Positions 25,825-34,362 of a stretch of DNA of 64,000 nt are shown piece after piece. This DNA comes from Candidatus Binataceae bacterium (lineage in GTDB: Bacteria > Desulfobacterota > Binatia > Binatales > Binataceae), in the NCBI GenBank assembly GCA_035508495.1, contig DATJMX010000077.1:1-64000 (forward strand), read 5' to 3'. A program made the translations under genes and the position numbers. Below the pieces are notes generated by a model. That model searched no databases. It was not told the origin of the DNA and saw only the letters and a program-made list of their open reading frames with translations. Within the stretch, counting starts at the first letter, position 1; the number at the start of each line of letters is the position of its first letter.

Positions 25825-25852
25825 GATACGTCTCCCTTCGTGCACTGGCCGT

Positions 25853-26005
25853 TCAGAAGAGAGTGTAGATGAATGGGGCGACGGCTGAGAACTGGGCGAG
25901 AATTACCAGCACACCCACGATCAGCAGGACCGCGATCGCGGGAGCCAGCCAGAACTTCTTCTCTGCCTTCATGAAGCGCCAAAGATCGCGCAGCAGATCC
26001 AACAT
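25853..26005 (-). CDS. DUF5989 small membrane protein
   Basis: 50 residues, too short for usual gene callers: it opens LLRDLWRFMKAEKKFWLAP, has one hydrophobic segment AIAVLLIVGVLVILAQFSAVAP and ends FIYTLF. I recognise this as DUF5989, which sits beside SxtJ and carbamoyltransferase genes. Its ATG overlaps the stop of the SxtJ gene by one base (TGATG), a strong sign of translational coupling. It probably forms a complex with SxtJ in the membrane. Confidence 0.85.
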   Translation of the reverse strand: MLDLLRDLWRFMKAEKKFWLAPAIAVLLIVGVLVILAQFSAVAPFIYTLF

Positions 26006-26412
26006 CAGAACGGCATCTCCATGGTCTCGCGAGCCCGCTTGCGGCTTGGCACGCGATAAGTTTCCGCGTCAGGCTCGAATTTGCGGCTGATCGGATCGCG
26101 GCCGAACGCTCGCATCAGCAGCCCCATCGGCAGAATCACGACAAAGAAAAGAAGCGTCAAGATGATGCGGCTGTTGATCCAGCCGAGCACGATGCCGATG
26201 CGGGTCCAGATCCAGTGCACGTAGTAGAGCGAGCGCGGATAGACGAGTGCAGGAATCGCGAGCGCGATCGCGATCACCCACGGCCACGCCGGAAATCGAT
26301 GATGCCGCAGGGCGGGGAAGGCCAATCCGAAAATCGCGACGAAGAGCGCGCCGGTCAGGAGGCCGAACGATCGCAGCTCGGAGTCGGTCGCGGTCTTCTG
26401 CTCGTCAATCAA
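26005..26412 (-). CDS. SxtJ-family membrane protein
   Basis: 135 residues. I place the start at a TTG at 26412 with AAGGA 7 nt upstream; it overlaps the carbamoyltransferase stop by 8 nt and no ATG is available. Seen: two closely spaced hydrophobic hairpins (RSFGLLTGALFVAIFGLAFPAL and PWVIAIALAIPALVYPRSL) and a third segment (IILTLLFFVVILPMGLLMRAFGRDPISRKF). The tail ending in 'GRDPxxRKF' is typical of SxtJ, first named in the saxitoxin cluster, where its role is unknown. Coupled to DUF5989 downstream. Confidence 0.85.
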   Translation of the reverse strand: MIDEQKTATDSELRSFGLLTGALFVAIFGLAFPALRHHRFPAWPWVIAIALAIPALVYPRSLYYVHWIWTRIGIVLGWINSRIILTLLFFVVILPMGLLMRAFGRDPISRKFEPDAETYRVPSRKRARETMEMPF

Positions 26413-28252
26413 GCGGGAAGTCCTTCTGCCATCCGGGGTCCTGCTCGCGATGCGGCTGCTTGCGCTTGTCGAGCAGGAAATTTTCGATGACGAGATAATC
26501 CATCTCGGTGCGCATGAAGCATCGATAGGAATCTTCCGGCGCACATACGATCGGCTCTCCGCGCACGTTGAACGACGTGTTCACCAGCACGGCGCATCCG
26601 GTCCTGTCGCGGAAGCGCGTCAGTAATTCATGGAAGCGCGGATTAGTCTCGCGATGCACGGTCTGCACGCGGGCGGAGTAGTCGAGATGCGTCACCGCGG
26701 GAATCGTCGAGCGCGGAACGTTGAGCCGCTCGATGCCGAAGAGCTGCTCCTGCTCGGGCGTCATCGGAATCCTGAGCCTCTCTTTCACGGGAGCCACCAG
26801 CATCATGTAAGGGCTCGGGCGATCGAGATCGAAATAGTTGGATACTTCTTCGGCAAGCACCACCGGCGCGAACGGGCGGAACGATTCGCGATACTTGATC
26901 TTGAGATTCATGACGGACTGCATCCTGGTGCTGCGCGGATCGCCGAGAATCGAGCGTGCGCCGAGCGCGCGCGGACCAAATTCCATGCGCCCCTGCGACC
27001 ATCCGACGACACTCTCGGCGGCCAGCAGATCGGCCACGCGCGGAACGAGGTCCGCATCGTCGAGGCGCTCGTAAACCGCGCCGAGCGCGTCGAGCGAAGC
27101 GCGGATCTCGTCGTCATTATACGCAGGACCGAGATACGACCCATGCATCGCATCGTCTTCGCGAACCGAGCGCGGCTGCTCGAGATACTGGTACCATCCC
27201 GCGAGCGCGGCGCCGAGTGCACCGCCCGCATCTCCCGCCGCGGGCTGAATCCAGAGGTCGCGATACGGCCCTTCGCGCAGGATGCGGCCGTTGGCGACGC
27301 AATTGAGCGCGACGCCGCCCGCCATGCAGAGATAATCGGTGCCCAGCTCGCGATGCACAGTGCGAGTGAGCCGCAGCACCGCCTCCTCGGTCACTTTCTG
27401 AATCGACGCCGCGAGATCCATCTCGCGCTGGCCGAGCGGACTCTCAGGCTTGCGCGGCGGACCGCCGAACAGCTCGTCGAAGTGACTGTTAGTCATCGTG
27501 AGGCCGGTCGCGTAATCGAAGTAGCGCATGTTGAGGCGAAAGGTGCCGTCGGGCTTGAGATCGATGAGCTCGCGCAGCATGACATCGACGTACTTGGGCT
27601 CGCCATACGGCGCGAGTCCCATCACCTTGTACTCGCCCGAGTTCACCTTGAAGCCGGTGTAGTAGGTAAACGCCGAGTAGAGCAGGCCGAGCGAATGCGG
27701 AAAATCGACCTCCCATTGCGGAGTGAGGCGATTGCCCTCGCCGAGCCATACTGTAGTTGTCGCCCATTCGCCGACGCCGTCGAGGCAAACTACCGCGGCG
27801 CGCTCGAACGGGCTTGGAAAAAATGCCGACGCGGCGTGCGCCTGGTGATGCTCGGTGAAGCGAAGCGGCGGCAGCGCCGATTTGCTGCACTGGCCGAGCG
27901 CGGCGAGCTCCTTGCGCAGGAGCGATTTAAGATAGAGCTTTTCCTTGAGCCACACCGGCATCGCGGTGGCGAACGATCGCAGACCCTTGGGAGCGTAGCC
28001 GAGGTAGGTTTCGAGCAGGCGATCGAACTTGAGCAGCGGCTTATCGTAAAAAACGACGTCGGTGAGATCTTTGACGCCGATGTTCGCAGTCTTGAGGCAG
28101 TAGGCGGCCGCCAGATGCGGAAAGCGGGCGTCGAATTTCTTGCGCGTGAAGCGCTCTTCCTGCGCCGCCGCGGCGATTTCGCCATCAACGACAAGAGCTG
28201 CGGCGCTGTCGTGATAATAGGCCGATATGCCCAGAATCCTTCGAGTAGTCAC
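26405..28252 (-). CDS. Carbamoyltransferase, NodU/CmcH/TobZ family
   Basis: 615 residues, full length for the family. The N-terminal ASKHA-fold (kinase-like) domain begins ILGISAYYHDSAAALVVDGEIAAAAQEERFTRKKFDARFP, with the conserved His cluster FTEHHQAHAASAFFPSPF and VVCLDGVGEWATTT. The middle CMAGGVALNCVANGRI..IQPAAGDAGGALGAAL and the C-terminal YrdC-like carbamoyl-adenylate part (RPFAPVVLAEE, ALGARSILGDPR, LVNTSFNVRGEPIV) are intact. The enzyme makes carbamoyl-adenylate from carbamoyl phosphate and ATP and moves the carbamoyl group to a hydroxyl of an acceptor, often a sugar or surface glycan. First gene of the SxtJ/DUF5989 operon, divergent from an SGNH hydrolase. Confidence 0.95.
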   Translation of the reverse strand: MTTRRILGISAYYHDSAAALVVDGEIAAAAQEERFTRKKFDARFPHLAAAYCLKTANIGVKDLTDVVFYDKPLLKFDRLLETYLGYAPKGLRSFATAMPVWLKEKLYLKSLLRKELAALGQCSKSALPPLRFTEHHQAHAASAFFPSPFERAAVVCLDGVGEWATTTVWLGEGNRLTPQWEVDFPHSLGLLYSAFTYYTGFKVNSGEYKVMGLAPYGEPKYVDVMLRELIDLKPDGTFRLNMRYFDYATGLTMTNSHFDELFGGPPRKPESPLGQREMDLAASIQKVTEEAVLRLTRTVHRELGTDYLCMAGGVALNCVANGRILREGPYRDLWIQPAAGDAGGALGAALAGWYQYLEQPRSVREDDAMHGSYLGPAYNDDEIRASLDALGAVYERLDDADLVPRVADLLAAESVVGWSQGRMEFGPRALGARSILGDPRSTRMQSVMNLKIKYRESFRPFAPVVLAEEVSNYFDLDRPSPYMMLVAPVKERLRIPMTPEQEQLFGIERLNVPRSTIPAVTHLDYSARVQTVHRETNPRFHELLTRFRDRTGCAVLVNTSFNVRGEPIVCAPEDSYRCFMRTEMDYLVIENFLLDKRKQPHREQDPGWQKDFPLD

Positions 28253-28373
28253 GAATCGATGAAGCGCGGCGCTGGGGCCGCCGCCACGATGGTATTAGAA
28301 GGATCGTGCGCGCGCCAGTTAGGTCGCGCGCCCCAAATCGGCGGCGTATAAAAGGTAGCGCCAAGGATAGCGC

Positions 28374-29573
28374 ATGCCCCGAGCCCGGTCCGTCACTTAC
28401 GCCCTGATAACGATTCTTGTCGGGATTCTCTTTGCGGCGGCGATTGCCGAGCTTGCGCTCCGCGCCGTCGGCTATTCCGATCCAACCTTCTACCTGCCAG
28501 ACGCCCAGCTCGGATGGGTACTGCGGCCGAATTCGCATGGATGGTTCAAGGACGAAGGGAGCGCGTATTTCCAGGTCAACGCCGCCGGGCGTCACGATGA
28601 AGACGTTGCGACGAGCAAACCTCCGGGCACGTTTCGAATCGCGGTGCTGGGCGATTCTTTCACCGAGGCCAAGCAGGTTCCGATCGAGCAGAACTTCTGC
28701 TCGCTGATCCAGAACGGACTGAGTCATTGCGATGCGCTTCACGCATCGCGCGTCGAGGTGCTGAACTTCGGCGTCGCCGGATACGGCACGACGCAGGAGC
28801 TGCTCCAGATGCGCGAGCGGGTTTGGCAATACTCGCCGGACATGGTGATGCTGGCGTTCTTCGTCGGCAACGATGTCTTCGACAATTCCGCTCCGCTGGG
28901 AGCCAATCTTCAGCGGCCGTTTTTCGTGAAAAAGAACGGCGCCTGGACGCTCGACTACTCGTTTCACGAGCTGCGCCACTACAGGAAGGCTGTCGCGCGG
29001 GTGCATTCGTTCGGAACTTTCCTGCGCGACCATCTGCGCGTTGTGCAACTGATGGAGCAGGCGATACGCGGGCTCCATCAACTTGGCGATCGCAATAGTG
29101 ATGACACGGCGTCGCAGCCGGCCGGGCCGCCGCTCGACAAACCCGCGACATCACCTCAACTGAAAGATGCGCTCGACGCGACTTACTACGCGCTCGACAC
29201 GATGAACCAGGAAGTACGCGCGCATGATGCTCGCTTCCTGATGGTGATCATCGAGAACCCGATGCAGGTGAATCCTGATCCGGCGGTGCGCGCGGCCCGG
29301 ATGCGTCAACTCGGCATTACCGACGAATTCTATTTCGAAGAGCAGCTCGCGTCATTCGCTCGCGATCACGGGTTCCAAGTGCTGAGCCTTGCCCAGCCGT
29401 TCCAGAAATATGCCGACGAGCATCACGTCTATCTTCACGGCTTCGCCAACACGGCATTCGGCAGCGGCCACTGGAATCGCGAAGGTCACGCGCTAGCGGC
29501 GGAGCTCATAGAAAAAAAGACCTGCGAGATGCTCGCGGCGCCGGTGCAGTCGCCGGCACAATCTTCAAATTGA
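28374..29573 (+). CDS. Membrane-anchored SGNH/GDSL hydrolase
   Basis: 399 residues, AAGGA before ATG. One N-terminal membrane anchor (YALITILVGILFAAAIAELALRAVG), then the extracytoplasmic SGNH fold: block I VLGDSFTEAKQVP (nucleophile Ser), block II Gly in NFGVAGYGTTQELLQMRE, block III GND in FFVGNDVFDNS, and block V WNREGHALAA with the catalytic His. The family includes acyl-esterases that modify cell-surface glycans (AlgX/DltD-like). It is divergent from the carbamoyltransferase operon and 121 bp away; this four-gene set recurs in diverse bacteria, so it is probably one functional module. Confidence 0.9.
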   Translation: MPRARSVTYALITILVGILFAAAIAELALRAVGYSDPTFYLPDAQLGWVLRPNSHGWFKDEGSAYFQVNAAGRHDEDVATSKPPGTFRIAVLGDSFTEAKQVPIEQNFCSLIQNGLSHCDALHASRVEVLNFGVAGYGTTQELLQMRERVWQYSPDMVMLAFFVGNDVFDNSAPLGANLQRPFFVKKNGAWTLDYSFHELRHYRKAVARVHSFGTFLRDHLRVVQLMEQAIRGLHQLGDRNSDDTASQPAGPPLDKPATSPQLKDALDATYYALDTMNQEVRAHDARFLMVIIENPMQVNPDPAVRAARMRQLGITDEFYFEEQLASFARDHGFQVLSLAQPFQKYADEHHVYLHGFANTAFGSGHWNREGHALAAELIEKKTCEMLAAPVQSPAQSSN

Positions 29574-29920
29574 AATTCCACTAATTGCCGAGCGCGGGGA
29601 GCGAAAGTTGGCTGCCGCTTACTGTCGCCCCGAGAGCAAGGTCTCCTTGGGCTTCGTCGAAGGACTCAACAACTAGCTTCGCGTCATTCAGCGCCTTGCC
29701 TACAAGCTGCGCGACGAGGAACATCGACTGAGGTCCCGACCTGTATTTTGCTCAAGCTCTGAGGTCGCCGGCACGCGCCCGCGGGCCCGGTGCTTACCAA
29801 CACCCAGCCCCCCCGCGTCGCCTAGCTCGTTGCCGGCCCGCGCCGCGCCCGCCCACTCCCCAACGCGCGGAATCGTCAAATCTGCGGAAGAGGCGAAAAA
29901 CTCACAAAGGGAAGAAAGCC
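29574..29920. other. Intergenic region with a possible gene fragment at 29581-29724 (minus)
   Basis: On the minus strand 29581-29724 a 47-codon frame reads MFLVAQLVGKALNDAKLVVESFDEA... and is preceded, in frame, by codons reading YRSGPQS. It looks like the 3' end of a gene whose 5' part is gone. 29760-29870 is an unusually C-rich, low-complexity stretch unlike the flanks. No tRNA or strong terminator seen. The stretch marks the left end of a compositionally different block. Confidence 0.4.
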
Positions 29921-31287
29921 ATGGAAGAATGCGATCTCTTCGTGCTGGGCAGCGGCACTGGCGGCAAAATTCTTGCCGGGACATTCGCACAAAAGGGACA
30001 ACGCGTGATTGCGATCGAGCGCAAATACGTTGACCGGTTCGTGCCCGAACATCGCGTGCCTGCCCAGCAAGAACATCATCCACAGCGCCAAGGTTGCCTC
30101 GTTCTTTTATCGCAGCAACGAATTCGGCATCAGCAAAGAGAATGTTCGCATCAACATGGCAGCCGTGCGTGAGCGCAAGCGCAAGATGGTGACGCACGTT
30201 GTCGACGTTTTTCGCGACCACTACTTAACCAAGAGTGGCGCGGAACTGGTGATGGGCACAGGATGCTTCATCGGCCCGAAAACCATCGAAGTTGCCTTGA
30301 ACGACGGCGGGACACGCACGTTCCGGGGTAAAATTGTAGCCATCAATACCGGCTCGCGCGCCACGATTGAGCCAATTCCGGGATTGGCCGAGGCGAAGCC
30401 GCTGAGCCACATCGAGGCACTTGAACTTGATCACATCCCGAAACACCTCTTGGTTCTGGGCGCTGGTTATGTCGGACTCGAACTTGCCCAGGCCTTCCGC
30501 CGTTTCGGTGCCGAGGTCACGCTGATCGACCGCAATGGCCGCCTCGCGCACAACGAAGACGAAGATGCCTCGCAGGCAGTGGAAGAATTGTGCCGGGATG
30601 AAGGCATCACCGTCGTCACGAATGCAAAAATATCCCGCGTCGAGGGCAACTCCGGCGATTGGATCAGACTCCTCGGCTCGCGCAACGGAGCCGACCTTTC
30701 TCTGAAAGGCACCCACCTGCTGGTAGCCGCAGGACGTACGCCCAATACGAGCGGCATCGGACTCGAAAAGGCGGGCGTGGAGACTACAGACCGCGGCTAC
30801 GTGAAGGTGAACGAGCGGTTGCAGACGACCGCCGAGGGTGTTTTGGGCCATTGGAGATTGCGCTGGAAGCCCACAGTTCACGCATATCTCAACCGATGAT
30901 TTCAGGGTTGTGAGTGACAACATCGCCGGCGGCAATCGTGTGACGACCGGCCGACAGGTTCCGTTCTGCATGTTCACCGACCCGGAATTGGCCCGTATCG
31001 GGCTCAACGAAACGGAGGCCAAACGGCGCGGCATCGCTTATCGCGTTGCCAAGTTGCCCGTGGCTGCCGTCCTTCGCGCGATGACGATTTCTGAAACGCG
31101 CGGATTTATGAAGGTGTTGATCGAAGCGGAAAGCGACCGCATCCTCGGATTCACAATGTTTGGCACCGGCGCTGGGGACGTTATGGCAGCCGTGCAGATG
31201 GCGATGCTTGGGGGATTGCCGTACACCGCGATACGCGACGCGGTCATCGCTCATCCCACCATGAAGACGTTGTCCTGCCCGAAGTGA
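29921..31287 (+). pseudogene. FAD/NAD(P) disulfide oxidoreductase (mercuric reductase-like), two frameshifts
   Basis: Three pieces in different frames make one protein of about 455 residues: the FAD motif GSGTGGKILAGTFAQKG (29940), then GSCPNIACLPSKN with the redox CxxxxC pair, the second nucleotide motif LGAGYVGLELAQAFRRFG, and the C-terminal part IGDCAGSPQFTHISTDDFRVV...GDVMAAVQMAMLGGLPYTAIRDAVIAHPT. The first break (near 30035) and the second (about 30838, in a TTTT run where TTT is expected) are each one extra base. Otherwise the gene is well conserved. It lacks the C-terminal Cys pair of true MerA. It may be real decay or assembly error at homopolymers. Confidence 0.85.
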
Positions 31288-31445
31288 GCCTTGAACCGAT
31301 CAAGAATTCGGCCGGCGGTTGATGATTTCTCCTCGATGGCCGGCCTATCAACTATGATGACCGCTATACGAAATAGACCAACGCGGTCCTGCCCAGCGCC
31401 TTATTCCAACCTGTTCCAAAGCTGCAGTGTCGAACCGCATCTCCG

Positions 31446-31844
31446 CTGACGAGCATTATCCGCGTCGAACCGTATGACAGCAATTTCGAGAAATGGGGTG
31501 TGCCGGTCTCGGTCTGCACTCGCGCCGGCGACATGATCTTCGTCTCGGGTCTGCCACCTTTTGATCCCAAGACCGGAGAACTTCTCCTCCATGCGCCTTT
31601 TGAACAGCAGGCCGAACGCTGCCTGGAAGAGTTGAAGACGGCACTTGAGGCGGCGGGATCCGACCTCGAGCACGTCCTGAAGGTCAACGTAATCTGTGTG
31701 AGCGCGGAGCGCTTCAAGGAATTCAACGAAATTTACAAGCGCTACTTTCCCAAGAATCCGCCAGCCCGCATTTTCTTCTGTGTGCCGGTATGGACGGGCC
31801 CGTTTGATATTGAAATCGAGTGCGTCGCGGTCCGGAAAGACTAG
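31446..31844 (+). CDS. RidA-family enamine/imine deaminase with a non-standard start
   Basis: About 132 residues. The full family N-terminus (T-S-I-I-R-V-E-P..NFEKWGVPVSVCTRAGDMIFVSGLPPFDP) is present in frame, but the codon in the position of the initiating ATG is CTG (31446). A GTG at 31500 would cut off the first strand. The body shows AERCLEELKTALEAAGSDLEHVLKVNVI and PARIFFCVPVW, with the substrate Arg in the last strand. RidA proteins hydrolyse reactive 2-aminoacrylate-type imines. It either uses CTG or has lost its start; no clear ribosome site is visible. Confidence 0.8.
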   Translation: MTSIIRVEPYDSNFEKWGVPVSVCTRAGDMIFVSGLPPFDPKTGELLLHAPFEQQAERCLEELKTALEAAGSDLEHVLKVNVICVSAERFKEFNEIYKRYFPKNPPARIFFCVPVWTGPFDIEIECVAVRKD

Positions 31845-31866
31845 CCACCTAGCGTCTCGGTGCCTT

Positions 31867-32604
31867 TCACGACTTTGCGCTGAAGCGCTGCGTGTCGGTG
31901 CCCGCGTAGCTAGCCATCGAGCGGTCAAGGTCCGCGGCTGCTTCTATGGCGGGGATGATTTCGGCGAGCCGCGACCCGGGCAGCGCGCAGGTCAACTCCT
32001 CAGAACGCATCCCTGTGCGCGCGCGGCTCAACGCGCAGCCGACACTCGCTGCGATCTCTCGGTTCTCCCGAGCGATGGCAATGATGTGGCACTGTGGCTT
32101 CCCCTCGATGCGAAGCTTTGGGAACGCATCCTTAAGCGTCATCAGCGCAAGCGCGTTGACGCGCAGGAGTACGACGTCTGGATCCGTCTCGAACTTGCCG
32201 AGCGGTCCGTAGACAACCTGCGCCGGCCGGTCGAGCACATGCGGCAGCGAGGACATAGCGGCTTCGTTTACCCAACCCGATTCGAGCGCGGCCACAACGT
32301 CGTCGCGCGGGGCGGCTTCGTCTAGGGTGATGAACCCATGCGTGTAGGAACCGACGCTGCAGTTGGCGTGGTCAGCAGCGATGGTCGAAAACATCCGGTC
32401 GACTGCTTTCATCCAGAAGACGCATCCTGCCGGCACCGCACCTGTGCGACCGGACTCGTTCGGGGCAGGATACTTTGCGTCGAACTGCGGTGCGTCGCTT
32501 GCAGCGCCTTGCGGCACGAAAGCGATTCCTATCGGGGCGCCTATCGGTTTCAGTGCCGCAATCAGGCGGTCGGCGAGATCGCACCATATGGCGTTGCGAT
32601 TCAC
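31867..32604 (-). CDS. DUF169 domain protein
   Basis: 245 residues from a GTG at 32604 with a very strong GAGGAGGG 6 nt upstream; an ATG at 32628 overlapping the previous stop (ATGA) is the alternative. The sequence (ALKPIGAPIGIAFVPQGA, AGCVFWMKAVDRMFSTIAADHANCSVGSYTHGF, PAQVVYGPLGKFETDPDVVLLRVNALALMTLKDAF, CHIIAIARENREIAASVGCALSRARTGMRSEELTCALPG) has the conserved Cys-rich 'C.v...HG' and 'GC..SR.rT....E.tc..PG' patterns of DUF169. Several conserved Cys/His suggest metal binding, but its function is unknown. Translationally linked to the LDI-like gene. Confidence 0.85.
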   Translation of the reverse strand: MNRNAIWCDLADRLIAALKPIGAPIGIAFVPQGAASDAPQFDAKYPAPNESGRTGAVPAGCVFWMKAVDRMFSTIAADHANCSVGSYTHGFITLDEAAPRDDVVAALESGWVNEAAMSSLPHVLDRPAQVVYGPLGKFETDPDVVLLRVNALALMTLKDAFPKLRIEGKPQCHIIAIARENREIAASVGCALSRARTGMRSEELTCALPGSRLAEIIPAIEAAADLDRSMASYAGTDTQRFSAKS

Positions 32605-32624
32605 TTTGGTCCCTCCTCGAACAC

Positions 32625-34322
32625 TCATCCGGCGGCTGCACAGCAGGGACACGTGCCGGAGACGGTCGAGACGGCGGTCACGATGTCCGTCACGGTGGTT
32701 CGGGGTCTGACGACCGCGCCGCCATTCGAGGCAGGACTCGCCTCGCTCGATCCGGCTTTCGGGGCCTTGGCCGGCTGCGCTCCGCGATAGCCCGTCAGGA
32801 TCTCGTAGCGATGGTCGCCGACCTCTGTCTCGATCTCGATCGAGCTGGAATCGGTCGCGCGCCAGGATTTGTAGATTTCATCGTCGCGGCGAACCTGGAC
32901 GCTGCGAGCGTCCGGAAGGTTGCGAACGCAAAAGCGGGTTGCGTCGCCGCGCGCGCTCGACGTCGCCGCAAAACTCTCGAGTTGAAGCAACCCGCGAGCG
33001 GTGTCATTCCAGGCGACGGAGAATCCCAACTTCGGGTACTCAGCATTCGCTACGGTCGGCGCGGAGAACTTCTCGCTGTCCACCTCGCTGAACGCGCGTC
33101 CCCATTCGCCCTCGCCGTCAAGCAGATGCTTCAGCATATAGAGCGCGCTCTCCTGGCCGCGGGGATAGCGTTCGCCGTACTTGAAGAAGTAGCCGTACTC
33201 GTCCGCTTCAGCGCCATCGTCGGAGTCGAACAAACGCCCGTTCTCCATGCTTTCGAGCTTGCGGCCGAGCCGGCGCGCGGTAGTGTGATCGCCAAACTCG
33301 CGCGCCATCAGGAAGCCAATCGTGAGCCCGCGCGGGTCAGGTCCCCTGTACAAAACGGGCATCCATCGCTTGTCCCATCCGATCGACGCGACGGCAGCGC
33401 GGTAGAGCTGCTCTCCGAGTTCCCGGTTCTGCGGAACTACATAAATTGAAGGAAAGAGACCTGACACCCGGCTATTGCCGTGGATACGGTCGAGGAGAGG
33501 ATCGTAGTAAAACGCCACCCACTTGAGTCGGCCGCGCTGGTCGAAGCCCATGTACTTCTTCTTGAACGCCTCTTCGACCCAGCGATCGTAGACCCAATGC
33601 GTTTTAGTCCCGACCGTCAGATCGGTCAGTTGCAAGCCGAGTCCAGCCGCCGACAGGCAGAACGGCCAGCTCTTGGTGTTTTCGCAATGCGGGCCGTGGG
33701 GAACTCCCGCCCACTGATTGCTCAGGTACTCGGCGATCCCGCGATGAGTCCAGGCAAAGGTCCGGTCGTCGAGACCAGTGACCTCGAAAGGTTTGTCCCA
33801 CGTAGATTCGCCGGACACTGCGCGATGGATCGCCAGCATCAGCGTGAAGAAGCCGCGGAAGAACAGATTGCCCGTTGAGCCGATCGGATCCGGCTGCAGT
33901 CCCCACGGCTCGATGCCGTTGGCGGTCCAGCCGGGCACGTCGTACTTGCCCCAGAGGTCCTTCGGGATGAGTGCCCGATATGCTTTCGGATAGCTCGTGC
34001 GGTCCGGATCGGGGCCGATCTTGGTGAGCCAATCGACGGCAGCCCAGAAAGTGGTGTGCCGGCGGATCAATTCGTCGAGAATCTTGGTGTAAACCTCGCG
34101 CCAAGCCGGCGTCTTGCGCGCCAGGAGCAGCAGGCCGTACGACGACTCCGACAGATCGAAGCGCGCGAACGACAACATTGGCGCCAGGCTTCTGTCGTCC
34201 CACCATGGGCTCGGTTTGCCAGTGCGCGACCAATCGTCGGGCGTCATCGCCTTGCGCCAAAGGTGTCGGAGCCAGCCGCGCACTTCGGGTTTCAATCGGG
34301 GAGCGCCTTCGGGAAGGCTCAT
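32625..34322 (-). CDS. Linalool dehydratase/isomerase-like (LDI) domain protein
   Basis: 565 residues from the ATG at 34322 with GGAGGG directly upstream. The central part (TGNLFFRGFFTLMLAIHRAVSGESTWDKP..LDDRTFAWTHRGIAEYLSNQWAGVPHGPHCENTKSWPFCLSAAGLGLQLTDL) has the order and spacing of LDI-domain proteins, an alpha/alpha6-barrel family in which linalool dehydratase-isomerase interconverts linalool, geraniol and myrcene. The typical 'CEPN' element is here HCENTKSWPFC. No periplasmic signal is seen, unlike the first LDI. C-terminal 50 residues are linker-like and end CPCC. With an adjacent TetR gene and DUF169 it may handle terpenoids, but related proteins may have other substrates. Confidence 0.7.
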   Translation of the reverse strand: MSLPEGAPRLKPEVRGWLRHLWRKAMTPDDWSRTGKPSPWWDDRSLAPMLSFARFDLSESSYGLLLLARKTPAWREVYTKILDELIRRHTTFWAAVDWLTKIGPDPDRTSYPKAYRALIPKDLWGKYDVPGWTANGIEPWGLQPDPIGSTGNLFFRGFFTLMLAIHRAVSGESTWDKPFEVTGLDDRTFAWTHRGIAEYLSNQWAGVPHGPHCENTKSWPFCLSAAGLGLQLTDLTVGTKTHWVYDRWVEEAFKKKYMGFDQRGRLKWVAFYYDPLLDRIHGNSRVSGLFPSIYVVPQNRELGEQLYRAAVASIGWDKRWMPVLYRGPDPRGLTIGFLMAREFGDHTTARRLGRKLESMENGRLFDSDDGAEADEYGYFFKYGERYPRGQESALYMLKHLLDGEGEWGRAFSEVDSEKFSAPTVANAEYPKLGFSVAWNDTARGLLQLESFAATSSARGDATRFCVRNLPDARSVQVRRDDEIYKSWRATDSSSIEIETEVGDHRYEILTGYRGAQPAKAPKAGSSEASPASNGGAVVRPRTTVTDIVTAVSTVSGTCPCCAAAG

Positions 34323-34362
34323 CTTCCCTCCTTCCAGCACAGAGCGATGGGAGAGTCCGGCT

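Noticed and set aside
26630-28351. 573-codon open frame opposite the carbamoyltransferase
   Set aside because: It mirrors the coding frame of a clear carbamoyltransferase in high-GC DNA; its product is Arg/Glu/His-rich with no domain. A typical antisense shadow.
29760-29880. Possible copy of the tRNA-Leu 3' end as an att site
   Set aside because: Only short GC-rich similarity (TTGCCGGCCCGCG); no run long enough to be a true direct repeat.
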